Counted from the stretch's first letter, positions 46,514-57,743 are shown. The stretch: 64,000 nucleotides of DNA from Vibrio atypicus (GCF_009811315.1 NZ_BLID01000010.1:21031-85030); one strand, 5' to 3'. The notes: generated by a model from the sequence alone, not told the origin. A program made the numbers and translations.

Positions 46514-47983
46514 TTACATCATAACGACATCAAACTGTTCTTGAATATACAGAGGTTCAGCTTGAATCTTCACTTGTTTACCAATAAATACTTCTAGCTC
46601 CGCCAAGGCATGAGATTCTTCACCTTGCAGAGTATCGGCAACGGCTGGAGAAGCATAAACCACGAACTTATCTGCATCGTACGCTCGATTCACTCGAGTA
46701 ATTTCGCGCAGAATCTCATAACAGACTGTCTCGACAGTTTTCACACTACCGCGCCCTTCACAAGTAGGACACGTAGAACAAAGAATATGTTCAATACTTT
46801 CTCGAGTGCGCTTGCGTGTCATTTCCACTAAACCAAGCTGAGTAAAGCCATTTATATTAGTCTTCACTCGATCCTTATCTAGTGCAGCTTCAAGCGAGGT
46901 TAGTACTCGCTTACGATGCTCATCAGACGCCATGTCAATGAAATCAATAATAATGATTCCACCAAGATTACGTAGTCGAAGCTGTCGAGCAATCGCTTGA
47001 GTCGCTTCAACATTGGTATTGAAGATGGTTTCTTCAAGGTTACGGCGACCGACAAAGGCGCCAGTATTAATATCGACAGTGGTCATCGCTTCTGTCTGAT
47101 CGATAATGAGATAGCCGCCAGACTTAAGCTCAACTTTACGCTCAAGAGAACGTTGAATTTCATTCTCAGTGTCGTACATGTCAAAAATAGGCTTGTCACC
47201 TTCATACAACTCAAGCTTATCGGTCAGCTCAGGCACGTATTCAGACGTAAACTCTTTAAGGTTTTCATACTCGAGACGCGAATCAACCAGTATCTTGGTT
47301 AGCTCAGTTCCGACAAAGTCACGTAAGATGCGCTGCGATAAACCTAGCTCTCCGTACAAGCTAGAACGGGTTTTATATTTACCACGACGTTCTGTGACTT
47401 TAGACCACAATCGTTTCAAAAAGGCCGCATCTTGAGCGAGCTCTTTATCTAGAGCACCTTCCGCTGCGGTTCGAATGATAAAGCCGCCATTTTCATCGCA
47501 GTAATGACCAACAACCTTTTTTAAACGGTTACGCTCATCTTCGCTTTCAATACGTTGAGAAACCCCCACATGGCTGGCCCCCGGCATAAAGACCAAGTAG
47601 CGTGATGGGAGGGTAATATCAGTAGTTAGGCGAGCACCTTTTGTACCAAGCGGATCTTTAACCACTTGAACAACAATATCCTGACCTTGGCGAACCAACT
47701 CAGAAATATCACGAACTTGGAATTGTTGTTTTTCGTTTTCAGCGACACATTCTGTGTGCGGAACAATATCAGAAGCATGAAGAAATGCCGCTTTCTCTAA
47801 GCCGATATCAACAAACGCAGCTTGCATACCTGGCAAGACTCGACTTACTTTGCCTTTGTATATGTTCCCTACGATACCGCGTTTTGCTTCACGTTCTACA
47901 TGAATCTCTTGTAGGGTTCCCCCCTCAATCATGGCCACACGAGTTTCACTCGGGGTCACGTTGATCAGCAACTCTGCACTCAT
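46514..47983 (-). CDS. rng: Ribonuclease G
   Basis: Endonuclease of the RNase E/G family that trims the 5' end of 16S rRNA and cuts some mRNAs. The 489 residues start MSAELLINVTPSETRVA, with an S1 domain around 38-125, the DNase-like catalytic aspartates in TTVDINTGAF and IIIIDFIDM, and the zinc-link CPTC within CSTCPTCEGRGSVKT. No long scaffold tail, which distinguishes it from RNase E. GAGGTG precedes the ATG. Between maf and yhdP, the standard mre-maf-rng-yhdP order. Confidence 0.98.
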   Translation of the reverse strand: MSAELLINVTPSETRVAMIEGGTLQEIHVEREAKRGIVGNIYKGKVSRVLPGMQAAFVDIGLEKAAFLHASDIVPHTECVAENEKQQFQVRDISELVRQGQDIVVQVVKDPLGTKGARLTTDITLPSRYLVFMPGASHVGVSQRIESEDERNRLKKVVGHYCDENGGFIIRTAAEGALDKELAQDAAFLKRLWSKVTERRGKYKTRSSLYGELGLSQRILRDFVGTELTKILVDSRLEYENLKEFTSEYVPELTDKLELYEGDKPIFDMYDTENEIQRSLERKVELKSGGYLIIDQTEAMTTVDINTGAFVGRRNLEETIFNTNVEATQAIARQLRLRNLGGIIIIDFIDMASDEHRKRVLTSLEAALDKDRVKTNINGFTQLGLVEMTRKRTRESIEHILCSTCPTCEGRGSVKTVETVCYEILREITRVNRAYDADKFVVYASPAVADTLQGEESHALAELEVFIGKQVKIQAEPLYIQEQFDVVMM

Positions 47984-48002
47984 GAGCGCACCTCAAATTA
48001 AA

Positions 48003-48563
48003 TTATAAAAATTTTTGCAGTAGCTGGTCAGTTTCGAATAATGGTAACCCGACAACAGCGTGATAACTGCCTTCAATTCGAGTCACAAAACGTCCACCAA
48101 TTCCTTGGATACCATAACTACCAGCTTTATCGCACGGCTCACCTGATTGCCAATATTGTTCTACTTCATTTTCTGACAAGGTTTTAAACCATACGTCGGT
48201 CGACACAACGACCGTTTCTTGTTTGTTTGCCGTTATCACCGATACCGCGGTCATAACTTGATGCTCTCTTCCTGAGAGCATCATAAGCATTTGTTTAGCA
48301 TGAGCTAAATCTTGTGGTTTTTCTAGCACTTGTTGATCACAGACCACAATAGTGTCAGAGCCAATCACAATCGACTCAGGCTTTTCTACCAGAGCTGCAC
48401 GCGCTTTATCTAACGACAAGCGAGTGACATACTCAGTCGGCCCTTCGTTAGGCTGACGTGACTCCTCGACATCTGTCACTAAAATAGTAAACGGGTAGCT
48501 CAATTGCGATAGCAACTCCTTGCGACGAGGAGAACCCGACGCTAATACCAGTGCTTTTTCCAT
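48003..48563 (-). CDS. Maf/YhdE nucleoside triphosphate pyrophosphatase
   Basis: Hydrolyses dTTP/UTP and modified analogues, a house-cleaning enzyme (E. coli YhdE is the dTTP/UTP type). The 186-residue protein starts LVLASGSPRRKELLSQL, then has the conserved ESIVIGSDTIV and DKAGSYGIQG motifs. It lies 2 bp after mreD and 19 bp before rng, and so is co-transcribed with cell-shape genes. Confidence 0.95.
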   Translation of the reverse strand: MEKALVLASGSPRRKELLSQLSYPFTILVTDVEESRQPNEGPTEYVTRLSLDKARAALVEKPESIVIGSDTIVVCDQQVLEKPQDLAHAKQMLMMLSGREHQVMTAVSVITANKQETVVVSTDVWFKTLSENEVEQYWQSGEPCDKAGSYGIQGIGGRFVTRIEGSYHAVVGLPLFETDQLLQKFL

Positions 48564-48565
48564 GA

Positions 48566-49054
48566 TTATCTCACATGCCAGTGGCGTCTACTGCGACGCA
48601 TTAATAGGAACATCCAAGGCCATAAGATGCAGTTAATCAAGCCACTCCAAAGAGAGACCGGATTAAACGTCACATCTTGCACTAAGTATTCACCAAAAAA
48701 GATCAATACATCCAATAGCATAGACAGTAAACCGATGAGAATCGCTTGCTGCCATAAGGCCATATTGCGAATGACTAAGAAGTTCAGTGCCGCGATATAA
48801 ATAACCACGGACATCATCATGCCACGGATACCTAACGTAGAGCCCAGCAAGAGATCCCACAGTAAACCAAGGATCAAAGCTGTCCCTACGTTAACACGAT
48901 GAGGAAGCGCCAATACCCAATAACATGTCACCAATAGCAACCAAGAAGGACGAATCAAATCTAATGTGCCAGGCCAAGGTATCGTTTGTAAGGTTAAAGC
49001 GATCAAGAATGAGCATAGGATCACTAAGCGCCCTCTAAAGATGCTATTTGCCAT
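48566..49054 (-). CDS. mreD: Rod shape-determining protein MreD
   Basis: Integral membrane member of the elongasome. The 162 residues form about five membrane segments, with the conserved PSWLLLVTCYW and GLLWDLLLGSTLGIRG motifs. It overlaps the end of mreC by 11 bp, so translational coupling is likely. Confidence 0.97.
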   Translation of the reverse strand: MANSIFRGRLVILCSFLIALTLQTIPWPGTLDLIRPSWLLLVTCYWVLALPHRVNVGTALILGLLWDLLLGSTLGIRGMMMSVVIYIAALNFLVIRNMALWQQAILIGLLSMLLDVLIFFGEYLVQDVTFNPVSLWSGLINCILWPWMFLLMRRSRRHWHVR

Positions 49055-49931
49055 CCGTTACTTCCTCTTGCATATTTTCTGGAGCGGCTTGTTGGATCTT
49101 CTCTTGACGAGAATCACTTGGCCAGATAAGCAATAAGTAGCGCAAGCGCTCAAAATCAACCACTGGTTCCGCTTCAATTAACGCAAACTCACGCGCATTA
49201 TCTCGCTCAACATTTGCTACATGTGCTACTGGATAACCCTCAGGGTACACACCACCTAAACCCGATGTGAGTAGCAGGTCGCCTTCTTGAATATCAAGAC
49301 TGATTGGAATGTGATCGAGATTGATCCGCTCCATATTGCCAGTACCCGACGCAATTACGCGAATATCGTTACGGATTACCTGGACTGGAATTGCACTTAA
49401 GCCATCAGTGAGCAGTAGAACACGACTGTTATGAGCAGACACAAACGTAACTTGGCCTACAATGCCTTTTTCGTTTGCGACCGGTTGGCCAACGTAAACA
49501 CCATCAATCTGGCCTTTATCAATCACAACTTGATGACGATAAGGTGATGTATCCACTGCCATCACTTCAGTCACCACTTTTCGCTCATCACGAACAAATG
49601 AGGAGCCAAGCAATTTACGCAGGCGTTGGTTCTCTTCTCGATACTGATCAAGAAGAAGTAAGTCGTTTTTAAGACGCAGGACTTCTCGTTTTAGGTTGTA
49701 ATTGCTTTCCATGAAGTTTTGACGAACATTTAAACGTTCGTAAGCTCCATCAAACATCACGCGAGGGACATCAGCCAAGTACTGAATGGGTGCCACCATG
49801 CTGTTAAGAAAGTAGCGTACTTGAGCAAAAGCACCTAAACGACTATCAGCCAGCATAAGGCTGGCTGATAAAATAACGGCAAAAAACAGACGTAATTGAA
49901 GTGAAGGTCCTCGGCCAAAAATAGGCTTCAT
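49044..49931 (-). CDS. mreC: Cell shape-determining protein MreC
   Basis: Bitopic scaffold that joins MreB to PBP2/RodA. The 295 residues have one membrane segment (LRLFFAVILSASLMLA, about 13-28), a coiled coil (about 70-110) and two beta domains with the conserved DKGQIDGVYVGQPVANEKGIVGQV. The C-terminal tail is charged and low-complexity. A 6-bp hairpin lies between it and mreB. Confidence 0.97.
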   Translation of the reverse strand: MKPIFGRGPSLQLRLFFAVILSASLMLADSRLGAFAQVRYFLNSMVAPIQYLADVPRVMFDGAYERLNVRQNFMESNYNLKREVLRLKNDLLLLDQYREENQRLRKLLGSSFVRDERKVVTEVMAVDTSPYRHQVVIDKGQIDGVYVGQPVANEKGIVGQVTFVSAHNSRVLLLTDGLSAIPVQVIRNDIRVIASGTGNMERINLDHIPISLDIQEGDLLLTSGLGGVYPEGYPVAHVANVERDNAREFALIEAEPVVDFERLRYLLLIWPSDSRQEKIQQAAPENMQEEVTDGK

Positions 49932-49957
49932 TGAGTATGAGTTCCTTATTTCTAAAC

Positions 49958-49975
49958 CCTAGCTTACTCGCTAGG
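49958..49975 (-). other. Small hairpin between mreB and mreC
   Basis: CCTAGC (49958-49963) pairs with GCTAGG (49970-49975), loop of 6, with a mixed AT tract after it on the minus strand. It is weak as a terminator, but may set the excess of MreB over MreC/D. Confidence 0.45.
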
Positions 49976-49983
49976 TATTACGA

Positions 49984-51109
<1,126 letters not shown>

Positions 51110-51179
51110 AAGTGTAAACATGGGCTGAAACCCGCAATTTCTAACAGATTCCTAACGATAGGCGGATAAATGACAAAAT

Positions 51180-54100
51180 TTACTGACCGATCAAGCCCGG
51201 CTCGCCTCGGAAAATAACCCTATCGTTGCCACGGTAAATTCCAAAAGTGACCACTGCTGAAGGATCTTCATCGCCATTATTACGCCAATTGAATCGCAAC
51301 CAACTCTGATCATTGATCGCTCCATCACTACTGCATTGAACCGCTTGTTCACCACTCAATGCTATCGGTGGTGTTGGATTAACACGCACCCAAGCACGCA
51401 CTTGCTCACGCAGTTCATTCGTAGAGTTATTGTGATCAATTTGCAGATCAGAAGAAACGCCAGAAGTAACTGCTCCCTGCCCACTCATTGTCACATCACT
51501 TTGAGTTTGACTGTCAGTACGCCAAATCACTTGCGTACAATAATCGTCAGCATCAAATGTACTAGCGCTGTCATCCGTATTGGTCACAAAACGGGTTTGA
51601 TCCCAAAACTCTAGTCGCAATGGGATAGTTAGCGCATTTTGACCCGTGATGGTCCCACCATCAAACAAGTGCATTCGACCATAACGAAAATCAGGCTGCG
51701 TAGAGAATCCCACTTGGTTAACCAGCGAAGTCACCACTCCGCTTACCACTTTAAACTGAACCCCATCTACCGCATTTTCAATCTCTAGACCAAACTCTGC
51801 ATTGGACGAGTCAAACGGTCCATCAGGCTCAGTTGTATAGCGTCCAGAAGAATGAGGAATGGTCTGCTTTTCAAATCTAAAATCATTGAAGGAAAGTTCT
51901 AATTGGGCAGTATTAACTGAGCCATTTTTAGCAAGGTTCCAATCGTTCTTAGTTCCCCACTCGCCACTATTCCAGTTAGAGGTCGCCATAACTCGGTTAA
52001 ATAGCGACGTACCAGAAGTTTGCTTAGCTAAGTATTTTAGATCAGCAATCAGCCCATCAGAAAACAAACCATAGTTACTTGTTGGAACGTCATCGCTATT
52101 TTGCGCTTCAACCGTAAATTCATGGCTAATTGGTTGGCTCATATAAGCGAATCCATTGTGTCCTGTCGCATATTGCCACTGTTCAGCCAGTGTCTTCATT
52201 TCAAAATGAGCAGGATAAAAGCGTCCTATGACTTGATCATCTTCATCTAAGTTCATTCCAAGATAAATCGCACTCGTCGTGAAATTCAGCGAGCCGACTT
52301 CATCCCACGTATGCGTTACTTCTTTAGTTGAACTGGTGCCATCAAATGCCGAGACTGAAACGGGTGTAACCATTCCTAAATCACCACCAGTGGGATAGCT
52401 TAATGCATACTGCACATTAAGAGGGCCACCATCTTTTGCATAGTTATCAGTAATCGCTAACGCACATTCATCGCTCGGCGAGTTACTGTAAACAATTGGC
52501 CGATAAGTGACATTAAAATTCCCTCCTGATCGCATAAAACCTTGGCTCTCTGTCGTTGTTGCAGGGTTCAAGTTAGAACTATTGCCAGCTTCATGAATAT
52601 CACATAGCGCAATTTTCCAAGGTCTCACTTCAAGGGTAAAACTGCCCGTTAACTGTGCATTGCCATCGATAGGACAGCCGCTCAGTCCAGTACAGTCGAA
52701 TCGGTTATCCGTTAGCGTCACACTAAATTGACCAGACTCATCAATCACTAAATCATCGATAGTCTGCCCTTGTTCAGAAGATGAAAATTGTGGGCTATAT
52801 GCTAACGTGCCATCAATGCCACCTTCAGCCACCGTTGGAGTTATCACTTGGTGGCTGACTGCCGGTGTCCCTGTATAGCTCTGTGCAATGATCGGTGAAT
52901 TGTTCACATCACAAGCGAGAACTTTCGCAGTAATACTCGTTTCTTTACCAGCAATTGAGACGGCATCCGCAACCGAAAATTTAAAAGGTAAGAACTTATA
53001 AGTTCGCACCGCTGTTTGCGCGCTATCGGCTGTCATTTCGACTCGTAAGTTGTAAGGCGTATCCAAGATAGTCGCACTTGGATTGGTCGATGATATCGCC
53101 AATTTCAACTGCCCATTCGCATCTGTAGTAAAGCTATTTCCAGAACCGGATCCAATGCCTCCAGCGACAGATGCTTGCAGATAAGATGCGTCTCCAACCG
53201 AATTACGATACATCTCAACTGTTACTCCAGTGGAGATCGGTGACGATAAATTGGTTGTATTGATCGTGAAGGTCGGTAAATCCGTTCCGCACATTAAGCC
53301 AATATCAGTGGTTGGCGAAACCGTAAGTTGATAGTCATCGGTAGGTGGAGAACACGAATCTGGCACTCTAGCGACAAAATCATTGTCGTTACCAGTACTG
53401 AGCAAGCGCTGCAAACTCATCGCACCTTCAAAACGCATACGAGCACCTATAACCGTTAAGTGCTGCGACGCTTGAGTACTGTCATCAATGTATAAGTTAC
53501 CCACGATCTCTACGTCATTTTTTAGAATCGATATATTAGCTCGAGAACCATGGCCAATTAGAAAGAGCTCTTTGAAATCGCCTCCAGAGTTGAACTTAAC
53601 TCTATGACCATCAATCGAAAGATCTCGGTAATGGAGAATGACCTGCCCGTTAACTTTTAGCTGAGCATCATCCGCATCCATAACTAAAGTATCAACCCAA
53701 TAAACTCCTGGCTGCAAAGTTACGGCACTACTGCCACTGCCAACCGTAATCGAATGATAGGAGCCTGGAGTTATCGTCTGGTTACACGCATTAGTACAAT
53801 TGACCACGGCAGTGCCATCTTGGAACGTAGGTAGTGCTGGTGGAAAATTAGGATAGGTAATCGAGCCATTGAACAGGCATGACTCCGGAGTACTACCACC
53901 ACCATAAACACATCCACTGGTCGAGATTGCCGTCATAATATTAAATGAGACAGGGGCCCGACTCTCAAGATAAAGCTTGTTGCGAGAACCACTCAATGAC
54001 ACATCACTTGCAAATGGCAACCCATTGAAGTAGCTATTAGTTTGTAATGCCGTTGGGAAATACTCACAGCTGCCGACCTTAGGCTTAGCCTCAAACGCCA

Positions 54101-55424
54101 TAAAGCCTATCCGCTCTTCAATGTGTGTTCTATCTCGAAAATCTTCATCAACAACAGCGCTGACTCGGTTCGTTTTTATATCACAGCGTCTTAGCCAACC
54201 ACCATGCGCACCCGCACGCTCTTGTTTTCTCATAATCACGCCATCAATGCGCGATAAACTGGTGGAAAAAAATCTATCATCACAACCATCAGCCATCGGG
54301 TCGGTTCCAGTCTGACTGACAGATTTAACATTGTTGATGAATTGAACAAAGTAATCATCCAATTCCAATCGAGACGATGGGCGAGTAGCAATAAAGGCAA
54401 TCTTCTCTTGCTGGTAGGTGTAACTAAAATTTCGAGAAGCCGACAGTTCTAAAAATAATTTAATCCTTTCACTACGGCGCGTCCCATTCGACTCCCAAAG
54501 TCGACCAGAAGTCATCCAGCGACCACCATTATTATTGGTTTGAATTTGGTGGAGGACGACAGGGTTCGAGCTATAAGTGGTACCGCCAAACTGAGAAAAA
54601 TAGGCTTGGTCACTGCCTGTATTTCCTCCACTCTTAGCATAGTATTTGGCACTATTGAGATAACCCGCGACCACCTCATGCCCACCAACCGATGCAACAC
54701 CTGGCTCCATAATCAAATAGCTGATGGAGGTCATCTGTTTCGTTGAAAAATTACTACTTAGCTCAGGTCGACTATGTTGATTAATCGTCACACTTGTCGA
54801 AGAGGGAGAGAGAGTCGAAGTAATATAGAGCCGCGCTGGAGCATCTTTATCAGGACTATTTGTTTTAATGGTTGGCATGACAAACACCAACGGCGTGTAA
54901 CTATAACTTTGGTCAAAGTCGATAGTACACGGCATTGAATCACACTGTTTTACGCCAAATTCATATAAGGCTGAACTTTTCGCAATCGGAGGACTAACTA
55001 TAACATTTTCCGTACAGCTAACATTGCTTACTCCGCTAGAGCCAGATTGAGACAAGTTCCCATTTCGTAAACTGTTGGTTTGTACATCGATTAACTCCCA
55101 AGTTGAAGAAGAACTCAGTTTTCGATAGTAGTGAAGTAAATTACTGCTAGCATCGTTGGTAATACGAATATCATAAACACTTCCTACAACTAATTGCTGC
55201 TCATTAAAAACATAACGATTCCCGTTACGCTTTGACAAGTTGTACCAAAGTGTTACGTTATTGTTACCTTGTTTTAAGTTAAACTGCTGATAGCTTAAGC
55301 TCCCTGTCACTTTAAAGTTTGCCGTAAAATCTTTGTTGCCGTGCACATTACAAGTCGCAGCCCAAAGCGAAGACGTGAAAAACCACAAGAGCAAACTCAA
55401 TAGATACCCAATATATTTACTCAT
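51180..55424 (-). CDS. mshQ: MSHA biogenesis protein MshQ
   Basis: A 1414-residue secreted or surface protein, the last gene of the MSHA structural unit. A signal peptide is visible (MSKYIGYLLSLLLWFF, cleavage near SLWA). The first 470 residues are beta-rich, then a stretch at about 540-690 (LKVNGQVILHYRDLSIDGHRV) reads like a beta-helix, then Ig-like domains (DUF6701-type region) to the end. Start: ATG at 55424, 2 nt after the mshP stop, with GAGAG ahead; a GTG at 55442 is less likely. Possibly a tip adhesin, like other large pilus-associated proteins; this is inference. Confidence 0.88.
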   Translation of the reverse strand: MSKYIGYLLSLLLWFFTSSLWAATCNVHGNKDFTANFKVTGSLSYQQFNLKQGNNNVTLWYNLSKRNGNRYVFNEQQLVVGSVYDIRITNDASSNLLHYYRKLSSSSTWELIDVQTNSLRNGNLSQSGSSGVSNVSCTENVIVSPPIAKSSALYEFGVKQCDSMPCTIDFDQSYSYTPLVFVMPTIKTNSPDKDAPARLYITSTLSPSSTSVTINQHSRPELSSNFSTKQMTSISYLIMEPGVASVGGHEVVAGYLNSAKYYAKSGGNTGSDQAYFSQFGGTTYSSNPVVLHQIQTNNNGGRWMTSGRLWESNGTRRSERIKLFLELSASRNFSYTYQQEKIAFIATRPSSRLELDDYFVQFINNVKSVSQTGTDPMADGCDDRFFSTSLSRIDGVIMRKQERAGAHGGWLRRCDIKTNRVSAVVDEDFRDRTHIEERIGFMAFEAKPKVGSCEYFPTALQTNSYFNGLPFASDVSLSGSRNKLYLESRAPVSFNIMTAISTSGCVYGGGSTPESCLFNGSITYPNFPPALPTFQDGTAVVNCTNACNQTITPGSYHSITVGSGSSAVTLQPGVYWVDTLVMDADDAQLKVNGQVILHYRDLSIDGHRVKFNSGGDFKELFLIGHGSRANISILKNDVEIVGNLYIDDSTQASQHLTVIGARMRFEGAMSLQRLLSTGNDNDFVARVPDSCSPPTDDYQLTVSPTTDIGLMCGTDLPTFTINTTNLSSPISTGVTVEMYRNSVGDASYLQASVAGGIGSGSGNSFTTDANGQLKLAISSTNPSATILDTPYNLRVEMTADSAQTAVRTYKFLPFKFSVADAVSIAGKETSITAKVLACDVNNSPIIAQSYTGTPAVSHQVITPTVAEGGIDGTLAYSPQFSSSEQGQTIDDLVIDESGQFSVTLTDNRFDCTGLSGCPIDGNAQLTGSFTLEVRPWKIALCDIHEAGNSSNLNPATTTESQGFMRSGGNFNVTYRPIVYSNSPSDECALAITDNYAKDGGPLNVQYALSYPTGGDLGMVTPVSVSAFDGTSSTKEVTHTWDEVGSLNFTTSAIYLGMNLDEDDQVIGRFYPAHFEMKTLAEQWQYATGHNGFAYMSQPISHEFTVEAQNSDDVPTSNYGLFSDGLIADLKYLAKQTSGTSLFNRVMATSNWNSGEWGTKNDWNLAKNGSVNTAQLELSFNDFRFEKQTIPHSSGRYTTEPDGPFDSSNAEFGLEIENAVDGVQFKVVSGVVTSLVNQVGFSTQPDFRYGRMHLFDGGTITGQNALTIPLRLEFWDQTRFVTNTDDSASTFDADDYCTQVIWRTDSQTQSDVTMSGQGAVTSGVSSDLQIDHNNSTNELREQVRAWVRVNPTPPIALSGEQAVQCSSDGAINDQSWLRFNWRNNGDEDPSAVVTFGIYRGNDRVIFRGEPGLIGQ

Positions 55425-55426
55425 AC

Positions 55427-55858
55427 TTACTCTCTCAACCACACTTCTTGACTACGACGCATCTCATTTATTCCAGTCCCACATACCGCTACGGAATTTA
55501 AAACATACATCTGTCGCCCATCCGCCAAAACGCCACCACGAGGTTCGCAATTCACTTCAACCTCTTCACAGTTTACAGCCGAAGGTATATTGCGAGTGGT
55601 GCCATTTACCGCGCTACAAGATCCTGCCACATCAAATACATCCGTCAGTACAGCTCTAGGTGGGTAGATATCTCGCAACACTAACTCATTTGCCGAATGA
55701 GCAAGAAAAGAGGCCTGCAATCCCATGACATCTTTAGCATGAGAGTCACTGTTAGACCACTCAATACGACCAAGGCTTGAGGCAAGAAACCCCATGATGA
55801 CCAGCACAAAGATCACCACAATGTATAAGCTGCCTACTTGCGTTTTTTTATGGGACAT
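55427..55858 (-). CDS. mshP: MSHA biogenesis protein MshP
   Basis: A 143-residue pilin-like protein with an N-terminal hydrophobic segment (SLYIVVIFVLVIMGFLASSLG) but without the GFTLIE prepilin motif, like the PilX-type proteins of other type IV pili. The frame opens earlier, but MSHKKTQVG at 55858 fits the family; it overlaps mshO by 11 bp. C-terminal cysteines (C-EEVEVNC, AVC) may form disulfides. Confidence 0.88.
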   Translation of the reverse strand: MSHKKTQVGSLYIVVIFVLVIMGFLASSLGRIEWSNSDSHAKDVMGLQASFLAHSANELVLRDIYPPRAVLTDVFDVAGSCSAVNGTTRNIPSAVNCEEVEVNCEPRGGVLADGRQMYVLNSVAVCGTGINEMRRSQEVWLRE

Positions 55859-56570
55859 TGAGTACCTGCACATCTTGGCGGAAATTCGTCGATTCATCGC
55901 CATCATCATTGGTAAAGTTTAGATTAATATGTACAACGCCATTATTTTGCACGGTTGCAGGGGTATAATTCAGACTACCGGTTACCCCACTATCTGATAC
56001 CGGAGCTAAGTTAACTCGATTCACCAAACGATGAACTTGTTGATTGACTAAACAATAACTCACCTCTCCATCTGGGTTATAGATGTAGTGACGATTTGAT
56101 ACAGAGTTTCCGTTCAGATTCGCGGCTTGACCAGCCAAAACAAATACATTATTCGCGCTAGAGACCGAGCTAAGCGGAAATACATTGTTACTTGGAGATG
56201 CCTCTGTTGGGTTGATAACCAAAGAAAATGAATCGATATCATTCGTCGTCACCCCATTGCTGCCTACAACAAATTGTAAATCAGCGCCGGAGACGGCGTA
56301 AAACCCCGACGTCACAATAGGATAAAATGAAATACAGTCACTCGCCCCTGTCACTAAATCGTTGCTAAACATATTGGGGACAGCATGGCGAATCTCTCGA
56401 CTCATTTTCTCCAACACAAACTTAGCTTGAGTTTGCATGCGTTGGCGCTCGATTGTATCGCTATACCCCCTAGCACCTAAATCGACAAAGCCTGCGATTC
56501 CCAGCACCAAAATACTGCCGACAATCAGAGTCATCACCATTTCAATCAGTGTAAATCCTCTAGGTTTCAT
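55848..56570 (-). CDS. mshO: MSHA minor pilin MshO
   Basis: Prepilin with KPRGFTLIEMVMTLIVG, in which cleavage follows the glycine before FTLIE and E is the conserved position 5. The 240 residues are PilW-like in size. Its ATG (56570) shares one base with the mshD stop (TGATG), and it overlaps mshP at its end. Confidence 0.92.
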   Translation of the reverse strand: MKPRGFTLIEMVMTLIVGSILVLGIAGFVDLGARGYSDTIERQRMQTQAKFVLEKMSREIRHAVPNMFSNDLVTGASDCISFYPIVTSGFYAVSGADLQFVVGSNGVTTNDIDSFSLVINPTEASPSNNVFPLSSVSSANNVFVLAGQAANLNGNSVSNRHYIYNPDGEVSYCLVNQQVHRLVNRVNLAPVSDSGVTGSLNYTPATVQNNGVVHINLNFTNDDGDESTNFRQDVQVLNVP

Positions 56571-57130
56571 CAATAATTCCCTTTATAAGCTTGCAGCTCA
56601 ATTGGTATTTGATTGATGGCAGACACCGTTAATACAATATGCTTTATTAGATCGACCTCTTGGTAAGTTACATCAATATCTAATCGAAAGTTACGATAAG
56701 TGGTATTCCCGCTGCCATCCCCAACAAGTAAATTAAGATCTTTACATCCATTTGCACCGTCAGGCTCCCAACAGCCGATATAATCATCTACATCATTGTA
56801 ATCTGGAATAGCTTCACCATCGTCTCCAAGTTCATTGACCAATGGGTTTGTATCAACGGCTTCAGAACAAAACTGTTGCGCGGTGCCCACTGCAATTCCC
56901 TCACCGCAACGTAAATCACCTCCCGTAAAATCACCGTACTCATCAAAACCACGAGCAAGCATGGTCGACATAACACTTTGAGCCAGTGCGGCAGCCCGCG
57001 TTTGGTAGTGAGGATTAGCAGAACGCTCTATCTGTGGTACTAAAAATTGAGTAATCGTAACCATTGCAAGCCCCATTATTACAATAACAATGACACTTTC
57101 AATTAATGTGAACCCAGTGTTTTTTCTCAT
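56570..57130 (-). CDS. mshD: MSHA minor pilin MshD
   Basis: A 186-residue prepilin with NTGFTLIESVIVIVIMGLAMV. The ATG at 57130 overlaps the mshC stop (ATGA) and has GGAGGG ahead. Cysteine pairs in the C-terminal half (CGEG, FCSE, GCWEP, GCKD) suggest disulfides in the head domain. Confidence 0.93.
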   Translation of the reverse strand: MRKNTGFTLIESVIVIVIMGLAMVTITQFLVPQIERSANPHYQTRAAALAQSVMSTMLARGFDEYGDFTGGDLRCGEGIAVGTAQQFCSEAVDTNPLVNELGDDGEAIPDYNDVDDYIGCWEPDGANGCKDLNLLVGDGSGNTTYRNFRLDIDVTYQEVDLIKHIVLTVSAINQIPIELQAYKGNY

Positions 57131-57600
57131 GAACACCCTCCAGAAAAAACGTAACCTTGGTCATTGATGTTCACCAAGCAATCTTGACTTGTAGAACTCA
57201 CTGTAATAACTGTGCCAGAAGCTGCACTCCCAAGAGGGTTACCTAAAAGGTCAAACTGAATAGGGGAAGAAGGAGAAGAGAAAGAAACATTGTCAGAACT
57301 AACCCAGTCACTACGTGACTCTGAACGAGAAATGCAAGCAGCTTGTGACCCAACACAGTTACTCGAAACAGCTAGCGTGAAATTGTTAGTCGCGTTGGCT
57401 GCACTTAATTCAACATTGGAATGCATTCGGTTGAGCTGCACCTGGCGCACGATTGAGATAACTTGTTGCTGCATAACCTGAGCAGCAATACTATCACGGC
57501 TAGTAAAACGGCTAGCTGCATAAGCAGAAATGATCGCTAACAGCAAAATAACGACAATAAGCTCAACTAAGGTAAAACCTCGAACCAGTTTGGCATCCAT
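57127..57600 (-). CDS. mshC: MSHA minor pilin MshC
   Basis: A 157-residue prepilin beginning MDAKLVRGFTLVELIVVILLL, GspH/FimT-like in length. Cysteines near residues 81, 88, 140 and 156 are candidates for disulfides. It is the first gene after the terminator that follows mshA and has a 143-bp gap before it, so it may partly be transcribed separately. Confidence 0.93.
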   Translation of the reverse strand: MDAKLVRGFTLVELIVVILLLAIISAYAASRFTSRDSIAAQVMQQQVISIVRQVQLNRMHSNVELSAANATNNFTLAVSSNCVGSQAACISRSESRSDWVSSDNVSFSSPSSPIQFDLLGNPLGSAASGTVITVSSTSQDCLVNINDQGYVFSGGCS

Positions 57601-57708
57601 ACGCCACCTAAGTGTTTATATTTACTGGTTTGATTATAAATGAGAATCAGCGCCACGTTGGCGCTTTATCGCATTTTTGAGAAGGATTTATAAGGAAAGC
57701 GAAATAAC

Positions 57709-57737
57709 GAAAATAAAAGGCCAGCGAGGCTGGCCTC
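57709..57737 (-). terminator. Terminator after mshA
   Basis: AGGCCAGC (57718-57725) pairs with GCTGGCCT (57729-57736), 3-nt loop, then TTTTATTTT on the minus strand. Placed 7 bp after the mshA stop, it can explain high major pilin and lower minor pilin output from one operon. Confidence 0.85.
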
Positions 57738-57743
57738 TAAAAA

